In this document: in pieces, positions 1 through 3,829 of the stretch
How the letters are laid out: every line of letters starts with the position of its first letter
Position numbering within the stretch: the stretch's first letter is position 1
Assembly (NCBI GenBank): GCA_036501535.1
Contig: DASYAE010000197.1
Coordinates: 1 to 9,421 of the forward strand
DNA length: 9,421 bases
Source: DASYAE01 sp036501535
Lineage (GTDB): Bacteria; Actinomycetota; Actinomycetes; Streptomycetales; Catenulisporaceae
Direction of reading: 5' to 3'
Position numbers and translations under genes: made by a program
Notes under the pieces: generated by a model
Told to the model about the DNA's origin: nothing
Databases searched by the model: none
The model's input: the letters and a program-made list of their open reading frames with translations, nothing else

Positions 1-445
1 AGTCGAGCCGGGTGACGCCGTAGGTGTTGACCACGTTCTGATACGCCGCTTGGAGCGAGCTGACGCTGGTGCAGGTCTCGGCCAGCTCCCCGCCGTCGGC
101 GCCGCCGAAGGAGATGATGACGTTGCCGCCGGCCGACTGCAGCGCGCTGATCTGGGATTCGAAGGCGCCGACGCCGGAGCCGTCGTCCTCCCACTCCGGC
201 GTGCAGCCGGACTGCGGGATCAGGAACGCGAGCGTGTAGTACTTGTCGCCGGTCGCAGCCATGTCCGCGGCCATGTCGCCCGCGTCGGAGCCGGAGATCT
301 GCAGGTAGGGTGCGGAGTAGTGCGCCGGGAGGGCCGAGCCGGCCGCGACGGCGGTCGAGGCCGAGGTGAACAGCACGCCCCCTACCGCCAGCGGCACCGC
401 GAGGGGTGCCCCGACGAGGAGGGCTTTCGTCCGGTTGATTCGCAT
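1..445 (-). CDS. Secreted GH18 chitinase, N-terminal part (runs off the window)
   Basis: This gene encodes a predicted extracellular glycoside hydrolase family 18 enzyme, which hydrolyses chitin. Reading leftward from the ATG at 445-443, 148 codons are visible without a stop. Residues 1-35 form a Sec-type signal peptide: basic MRINRTK, a hydrophobic stretch at about 8-28, then a TAVAA cleavage region. The mature part contains NVIISFGG (108-115), the conserved GH18 strand with the SxGG motif. It continues to NTYGVTRLD at the edge, where family members go on into the catalytic DxxDxDxE strand, so the catalytic Glu is outside the window. Cys81 and Cys125 could form a disulfide. No chitin-binding module is visible at the N-terminus. 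A purine-rich AGAAGAG about 8-14 nt upstream is a weak ribosome site. The divergent ROK regulator is the likely local controller. The family call is confident; substrate and completeness are not determinable here. Confidence 0.85.
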   Translation of the reverse strand, partial: MRINRTKALLVGAPLAVPLAVGGVLFTSASTAVAAGSALPAHYSAPYLQISGSDAGDMAADMAATGDKYYTLAFLIPQSGCTPEWEDDGSGVGAFESQISALQSAGGNVIISFGGADGGELAETCTSVSSLQAAYQNVVNTYGVTRLD

Positions 446-624
446 AGGTGGTCTCTTCTGTCGCCGTGGGCAGGGATGTACGGGAGGTACGGGATCGCTG
501 CGGGCGACGCAGAAGCGCAGCGGGGGTCGATCCGGCGGATGGGTCCGGTGCCCCGCTGTCTCGCTCGACGGGCCGTCATCGGCGCAGCCTTCCCGGGCGG
601 GTGGGTCACCGCCCTGTCGTGCCG

Positions 625-651
625 GCCAGCGGTCGATGATCGTCCGCTGGC
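625..651. promoter_or_regulatory. 27-bp near-perfect palindrome, candidate operator
   Basis: The left arm GCCAGCGGTCGAT and right arm ATCGTCCGCTGGC flank a single central G at 638. Twelve of 13 positions pair; only 633/643 (T/T) fails. It lies between the divergent chitinase and ROK genes, about 180 bp from the chitinase ATG and 150 bp from the ROK GTG. ROK repressors bind as dimers to inverted repeats, so this is a natural operator candidate. It could instead be a hairpin in the chitinase leader RNA. Direct evidence is symmetry only; the binder is inferred. Confidence 0.5.
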
Positions 652-732
652 AAGCAGCCGCCGCGCCGAACGGCATACGGCTCCCGCCACATGGCACTTG
701 GCTGTGGGAACCGCGGCTTATTTCGAGACGTG

Positions 733-761
733 ATTAAACTCATCATCCAAGGGTCCGTCAA
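733..761 (-). promoter_or_regulatory. Candidate chitinase promoter (TTGACG-17-TTTAAT)
   Basis: On the minus strand TTGACG (761-756) is followed after exactly 17 nt by TTTAAT (738-733), close to the housekeeping-sigma consensus. Predicted transcription starts near 726, giving a leader of about 280 nt. The same AT-rich core on the + strand reads TAAACT (735-740), a possible -10 for the ROK gene without a recognisable -35. The divergent promoters may therefore overlap. AGGTGGTC and TGGTCGGGAC (764-773), loosely similar to the TGGTC-GAC repeats of Streptomyces chitinase promoters, abut the -35 box. Confidence 0.45.
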
Positions 762-800
762 GGTGGTCGGGACAAACCGCCGTACAGCACAGGGGAGACA

Positions 801-2066
801 GTGCACGAACGCGTCCTGCGGTCGCCGCGCGACCTGCGCCGAACCAACCGCTCCCGGCTGCTGCGCCGGCTGTACTTCGACGGGCCGCTGAGCCGGCAGG
901 ACCTGATCGACACCATGGGCCTGAGCGCGGCCTCGGTCAGCAACGTGGTGGCCGACCTGGTCGGCGACGGCCTCGTGGTCGAGGCCGGGATCGCCGGCGG
1001 CGGCACCGGAAGGCCGCGCACCCTGCTGCGGGTCGGCACCGAGGACCGGTTCGTGGTCGGCGTCGACGTCGCGGAGACCCGCATCCAGATCAAACTGCTG
1101 ACGCTCGACCTGCAGCCGCGGGCCGGGACCGAGATCCCGCTGCCGGACGGCTGCGGCGACGCGGCCGCGGTCGTGCGCGCCATTGCTGCGGGCCTGCGCG
1201 AGGTGATCGGGGAGCCCGGCGCCGTGCCGGCCGATGCGGTCCTCGGCGTCGGCGTGGGCGTCCCCGGCGTGGTCGAGCGCCAGCCCGAGGCCGTCGTCTA
1301 CGGCCAGACCGTCGGCTGGGACGGCGTACCGCTCGAGAGCATGCTGCGCGAGCAGATCAGCCTGCCGATATTCGTGGACAACGTCGCCACCGCGCTCGGC
1401 CAGGCGGAGATGTGGTTCGGCGCCGGCCGCGGCTGCTCCGACGCGGTCATCGCCCTGATCGGCGTGGGCATCGGCGCGTGCGTCATCACCGACGGCGAGC
1501 CGTACCGCGGCGCGGGCCGCAGCGCCGGCGAGTGGGGCCACACGGTCGTCGAGGTCGGCGGGCGCCGCTGCCGGTGCGGCGCGCGCGGGTGCCTCGAGGC
1601 GTACGCGGGCGTCGGCGGGATCCGGGAGCGCTACCGGGAGAAGGTCCCGGCCGCCGTGCTGAGCCGCGAGGGCTTCGACGCACTCGGCGAACCCGCCGCC
1701 CTCGCCGCCGTCATCGCCGCCGCGGACGCGCCCCGCCCCCGCGCGGCTGCGTCCGACGTGCTCGATGAAGCGGCGGTCTACCTCGGCGCCGGCGTCGCCA
1801 GCCTGGTCAACCTGTTCAACCCGGAGCGGATCCTGCTCGGCGGCTGGGCCGGCCTGGTGCTCGGCCCGCGCCTGCTGCCGCGCATCCGGCAGGTCGCCGC
1901 GCAGTACGCCCTGCGCCACGCGTTCGGCTCGACCGAGATCGGCATGTGCGGCCTCGGCCCGGACGCGGTCGCCCGCGGCGCCGGCACCCTCCCGGTCGCC
2001 GCGTTCCTCGCGGACGGCGGCTCGCGACCGCACGGCGCGCGGCGGGTCGAGGAGCGGGCCGGGTAG
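801..2066 (+). CDS. ROK-family transcriptional regulator
   Basis: This is a 421-residue DNA-binding repressor of the NagC/XylR/Mlc type, normally cytoplasmic and responding to a sugar or sugar phosphate. Residues about 15-62 form a winged helix-turn-helix (LSRQDLIDTMGLSAASVSNV), and the rest is the ROK actin-like fold. The structural zinc site is intact: GEWGH with His247, then CRCGARGCLE with Cys257, Cys259 and Cys264. LFNPERILLGG (338-348) is the typical C-terminal strand. The sugar-kinase motifs have decayed. The ATP-binding DxGGT position reads DVAET (89-93), and the catalytic NDAN position reads NVAT (194-197), so the Asp is Val. This fits a pure regulator. The start is GTG, preceded by AGGGGAG with a short 3-nt spacing. 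The gene is divergent from the chitinase, which suggests chitin or GlcNAc utilisation as its regulon. The effector is unknown. Confidence 0.9.
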   Translation: MHERVLRSPRDLRRTNRSRLLRRLYFDGPLSRQDLIDTMGLSAASVSNVVADLVGDGLVVEAGIAGGGTGRPRTLLRVGTEDRFVVGVDVAETRIQIKLLTLDLQPRAGTEIPLPDGCGDAAAVVRAIAAGLREVIGEPGAVPADAVLGVGVGVPGVVERQPEAVVYGQTVGWDGVPLESMLREQISLPIFVDNVATALGQAEMWFGAGRGCSDAVIALIGVGIGACVITDGEPYRGAGRSAGEWGHTVVEVGGRRCRCGARGCLEAYAGVGGIRERYREKVPAAVLSREGFDALGEPAALAAVIAAADAPRPRAAASDVLDEAAVYLGAGVASLVNLFNPERILLGGWAGLVLGPRLLPRIRQVAAQYALRHAFGSTEIGMCGLGPDAVARGAGTLPVAAFLADGGSRPHGARRVEERAG

Positions 2067-2187
2067 CCGCGACCCAGTCGGACCGACATCAGAACCCTGA
2101 TCGTATTCAGATCTCACGCTCCCCGCCGTCGGTATGGCCCCCCTGAGTTTCTATGCCTGCCGGAGCGGATGAGCCACGAGTTCTCGG

Positions 2188-2217
2188 CGGCAGTCTGACC
2201 GGCAGTCTGGTCGGCAG
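2188..2217. repeat. 12-bp tandem repeat upstream of the PPOX gene
   Basis: CGGCAGTCTGAC (2188-2199) is followed directly by CGGCAGTCTGGT (2200-2211) and the partial unit CGGCAG (2212-2217), giving 2.5 units. It ends about 45 bp upstream of the -10-like box of the PPOX gene, where an activator or repressor could bind side by side. No other function is visible. The rest of the 2067-2262 spacer holds only a weak hairpin (ATCAG/CTGAT, near 2089-2102) that could help terminate the ROK transcript. Confidence 0.5.
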
Positions 2218-2262
2218 CCGCGCCGTCCGCCGCGATGACGATCATGACGGGTCCCGGATCGT

Positions 2263-2274
2263 TAGACTGGACCC
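2263..2274 (+). promoter_or_regulatory. -10 box of a probable leaderless promoter (PPOX gene)
   Basis: TAGACT (2263-2268) matches the actinobacterial TAnnnT -10 consensus and sits 6 nt before the ATG at 2275. Transcription would therefore begin at or next to the start codon. No Shine-Dalgarno sequence is present upstream of the ATG, and no clear -35 hexamer is seen. Leaderless genes are common in actinobacteria. Confidence 0.5.
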
Positions 2275-2748
2275 ATGCCGCGACGAGTAGCCACCAACAC
2301 CGACGTAGACCGGGATGCGCTGATCACCTTCCTGCGTCCCAGACACAACGGCCTGCTCATCACGACGCGGGCCGACGGCGCCCCGCAGGCGTCGCCGGTC
2401 ACCTGCGGCGTGGACGAGTCGGGCCGCATCGTCGTGTCGACCTATCCGCGGCGGGCCAAGACGCGCAACGCCCGGCGCGACCCCCGGGTGAGCATCGTCG
2501 TGCTCTCCGACGACTTCGGCGGCGCGTGGGTGCAGGTCTACGGGACGGCCGAGCTGATCGACGCGGCGGCCGACACCGAGCCGTTCGTCGAGTACTTCCG
2601 CTGCATCGCGGGCGAGCACTCGGACTGGGACGAGTACCGCGAGGCGATGGTGAAGCAGGGCAAGACCCTGCTGCGCATCACGCCCGAGCGGTGGAGCCCG
2701 ATCGCCACCGGCGGCTTTCCCCCGGAGCTCGCCGAGGACCGGGCCTGA
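2275..2748 (+). CDS. PPOX-class (F420-dependent type) oxidoreductase
   Basis: This 157-residue cytoplasmic protein has the split beta-barrel of the pyridoxamine-phosphate-oxidase-like superfamily. It most resembles the small actinobacterial F420-binding branch (Rv1155-like). Visible landmarks are HNGLLITTRADGAPQASPV (24-42), the first barrel strands. RRAKTRNARRDPRVSIVVL (59-77) follows, with the basic K/R/N cluster that contacts the cofactor phosphate in this family. GGAWVQVYGTAELI (82-95) and a C-terminal RITPERWSPI (134-143) complete the fold. Length is normal for the branch. Members reduce small substrates with F420H2 or bind flavin/F420; the substrate here is unknown, and FMN rather than F420 remains possible. 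The ATG at 2275 is chosen because it opens the conserved N-terminus and follows the TAGACT box by 6 nt. The gene appears to be transcribed alone and is followed after 22 nt by the hairpin of repeat copy A. Confidence 0.85.
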   Translation: MPRRVATNTDVDRDALITFLRPRHNGLLITTRADGAPQASPVTCGVDESGRIVVSTYPRRAKTRNARRDPRVSIVVLSDDFGGAWVQVYGTAELIDAAADTEPFVEYFRCIAGEHSDWDEYREAMVKQGKTLLRITPERWSPIATGGFPPELAEDRA

Positions 2749-2760
2749 GGCAGCCGGGAC

Positions 2761-2935
2761 GACGGAAAGGGGCTCCGCGCGACCCCAGGGGAGGGTCGAG
2801 AGGTGCGCGCGGAGCCCGGCGTCCCCGGAGGCGTGCGGCCGCTGGCGGGAGGGGCGGCGGCACGCGCAAGATCGTTGGGACGCGGCCGGAATCCGGTCCA
2901 TCCGGTCTGCCGGATCCCTGCGGTCCAGCATAATC
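2761..2935 (+). repeat. Multi-hairpin duplicated element, copy A
   Basis: This is an imperfect direct repeat of 3418-3581, roughly 70-75% similar by eye. Its parts in order are as follows. Hairpin P1 pairs GGCTCCGCGCG (2771-2781) with CGCGCGGAGCC (2806-2816), 11 perfect pairs. An inner GACCC/GGGTC hairpin inside P1 has a purine GGGGA loop. P3 pairs GGC(A)CGCG (2859-2866) with CGCGGCC (2881-2887). P4 pairs GGAATCCGG (2888-2896) with CCGGATCCC (2910-2918), 8 of 9. The shared tail is TGCGGTCCAGCATAATCG. It begins 22 nt after the PPOX stop, so P1 may act as its terminator. The homology continues far past any terminator and ends about 55 nt before the VOC promoter box. Orientation is arbitrary. 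Confidence 0.75.
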
Positions 2936-2989
2936 GGGCGACCTCGCAACTCGGTCGAGAAACCAAGATCGGCGGCGGCGGCTTTGGGC

Positions 2990-3001
2990 TATGGTGGGCC
3001 G
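2990..3001 (+). promoter_or_regulatory. -10 box of a probable leaderless promoter (VOC gene)
   Basis: TATGGT (2990-2995) fits TAnnnT and lies exactly 6 nt before the ATG at 3002, the same geometry as at the PPOX gene. No Shine-Dalgarno sequence is visible. This favours the ATG at 3002 over the in-frame TTG at 2984, which would lie upstream of the predicted transcript start. Confidence 0.5.
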
Positions 3002-3355
3002 ATGGCACTGGAATGGGAGCAGGTTGTCATCGATTCCGCAGATCCCGTCGCGCTCGGGCGCTGGTGGGCGGACGTGCTGGGCTGGGTGGTGCTGAACGAC
3101 TCGGCCGAGGAGTTCGAGATCCGCCCGGCCGAGGACCGTCTGCCCGGGCTGATCTTCGTCCCGGTGCGCGAGCCCAGGCAGGCGAAGAACCGGCTGCACC
3201 TGGACTTCCGGCCGGACGACCAGCAGGCCGAGGTCGAGCGGTTCGTCCGGGCCGGGGCGCGCCGCCCCGACATCGGACAGGGGGCGCAGCCCTGGGTCGT
3301 GCTCGCCGACCCGGAGGGCAACGAGTTCTGCGTCCTGTCCACCCGCAAGGCCTGA
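3002..3355 (+). CDS. VOC-superfamily (glyoxalase-like) protein
   Basis: This small cytoplasmic protein of 117 residues has the paired beta-alpha-beta-beta-beta fold of the vicinal-oxygen-chelate superfamily. It resembles the actinobacterial glyoxalase-like single-domain proteins. The first half is MALEWEQVVIDSADP then ALGRWWADVLGW (17-28), the usual first strand and helix. The second half has NRLHLDFRPDD (63-73), with a candidate metal ligand His66, a helix (QAEVERFVRAGAR), then VVLADPEGNEFCVL (99-112) with candidate ligand Glu108. Length is normal. Substrate and metal use cannot be read from the sequence; such proteins range from fosfomycin or bleomycin resistance to lyases and dioxygenases. 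It lies between the two copies of the multi-hairpin repeat and has its own leaderless-type promoter. Confidence 0.85.
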   Translation: MALEWEQVVIDSADPVALGRWWADVLGWVVLNDSAEEFEIRPAEDRLPGLIFVPVREPRQAKNRLHLDFRPDDQQAEVERFVRAGARRPDIGQGAQPWVVLADPEGNEFCVLSTRKA

Positions 3356-3399
3356 GCGGGCGGTAAGTCCCGACGCACCCCGGCGGCCAGGACACTGAT

Positions 3400-3426
3400 A
3401 CCTCCGGCAGGCCGGAGAACGGAGGT
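3400..3426 (+). terminator. Hairpin with two alternative pairings after the VOC gene
   Basis: CTCCGG (3402-3407) pairs with CCGGAG (3412-3417) around a 4-nt loop. Alternatively ACCTCCG (3400-3406) pairs with CGGAGGT (3420-3426). The two pairings share bases and exclude one another. It lies 45 nt after the VOC stop with no T-tract, as is common in actinobacterial terminators. It directly precedes repeat copy B. Confidence 0.4.
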
Positions 3427-3581
3427 GGCTCCGCGAGCACCCCGGGGGAGGGGTTCGAGTGGTGCGCGCGGAGCCGGGCGCCCCCGGAACGCGGGGCCGC
3501 AGGGGGGAAGTGCGGCCACGCGGAAATCATCGGGTGACGCGGGGATCCGGCGTGCCAGATCCCTACAGTCAAGCTTATGCG
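3418..3581 (+). repeat. Multi-hairpin duplicated element, copy B
   Basis: This is the second copy of the element at 2761-2935. P1 pairs GGCTCCGCGAGCAC (3427-3440) with GTGCGCGCGGAGCC (3462-3475), 13 of 14. An inner ACCCC/GGGGT hairpin lies inside P1, again with a GGGGGA loop. P3 is reduced to CGCG/CGCG (3519-3522, 3538-3541) next to the conserved bulged A. P4 pairs GGGATCCGG (3542-3550) with CCAGATCCC (3555-3563), 8 of 9, around a 4-nt loop instead of 13. The tail TACAGTCAAGCTTATGCG matches the copy A tail. Stem sequences differ from copy A while pairing is largely kept. No credible gene follows; the next gene is convergent. TACAGT (3564-3569), 7 nt before an ATG at 3577, resembles the leaderless promoters here, but the frame behind it is Arg-rich and not protein-like. 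Confidence 0.75.
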
Positions 3582-3708
3582 TTGCGGCACGTACTGCGGT
3601 GCGGAATCGGAACGGCGGACCTTGCGGATGCGTTGGGTCGGACGAGGCCGGCGACGGAGGGTGGCGGACGCGGCCGGGCAGCCTGGCCGCGCCCGCCGAT
3701 CCGATCGC

Positions 3709-3744
3709 GGCGCGCGCCGACGCTTGTCCGTCGGGGCGCGCGCC
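3709..3744 (-). terminator. Strong GC hairpin, candidate terminator of the oxidase operon
   Basis: GGCGCGCGCCGAC (3709-3721) pairs with GTCGGGGCGCGCGCC (3730-3744), giving 13 pairs with a 2-nt GG bulge and an 8-nt loop. It lies about 86 nt past the stop of the leftward SCO-like gene, between convergent transcription units, so it may work in both directions. No T-tract is seen. The remaining stretch 3582-3708 shows nothing recognisable. Confidence 0.5.
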
Positions 3745-3821
3745 TGCATCATCCCGCTGTTCTCGTGGTCGGGGATGTGGCGGTGCCAGACGTGGCCGGA
3801 CCCTTTGTCGAGTCGAAGCCG
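3744..3821 (-). pseudogene. Decayed C-terminal fragment of a multicopper oxidase
   Basis: Reading leftward, in a frame different from the SCO-like gene that ends at 3830, about 26 codons read LRLRLDKGSGHVWHRHIPDHENSGMMQ. The HVWHRHIPDHENSGMM part matches the last copper-binding motif of PhsA/CotA-type oxidases, which in the intact gene of this window is YMLHCHILDHEDNEMM. His, His, His and Met ligands align, but the type 1 copper Cys is Arg (CGC, one transition from TGC). There is no upstream MCO sequence or start codon; the similarity begins right after the SCO-like stop. It is therefore a remnant, presumably carried untranslated in the 3' end of the operon transcript. It suggests that a second MCO once followed the SCO-like gene, or that recombination with an MCO paralogue occurred there. 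Confidence 0.6.
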
Positions 3822-3829
3822 AAGCCCTC

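Larger units (their letters stand above)
446..800. promoter_or_regulatory. Divergent spacer between chitinase and ROK regulator
   Basis: This 355-bp stretch has no convincing gene, although several Arg-rich frames stay open through it. Visible structure includes CGCTGCG (496-502) paired with CGCAGCG (516-522), the 11-bp palindrome ATCCGGCGGAT (530-540), GGGCGG (595-600) paired with CCGCCC (609-614), and a 27-bp near-palindrome at 625-651 (listed separately). An octamer AGGTGGTC occurs twice, at 446-453 next to the chitinase start and at 761-768 beside the -35 box. Most of these inverted repeats would lie inside the chitinase leader if transcription starts near 726. The ROK gene's SD (AGGGGAG, 791-797) closes the region. 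Confidence 0.6.

Noticed and set aside
446..737. Several + and - strand open frames in the chitinase/ROK spacer
   Set aside because: Arg/Pro-rich high-GC artefacts without motifs or ribosome sites, crossing the chitinase start and promoter.
2984..3001. TTG start of the VOC gene, six codons upstream
   Set aside because: It would lie upstream of the predicted leaderless transcript start and adds residues absent from the family; the ATG at 3002 fits better.
3427..3475. tRNA-like look of repeat copy B (GGCTCCG/CGGAGCC ends, GGTTCGAGT inside)
   Set aside because: Only about 49 nt long with no D-arm or anticodon arm, and copy A lacks the TTCGAGT match; it is a hairpin, not a tRNA.
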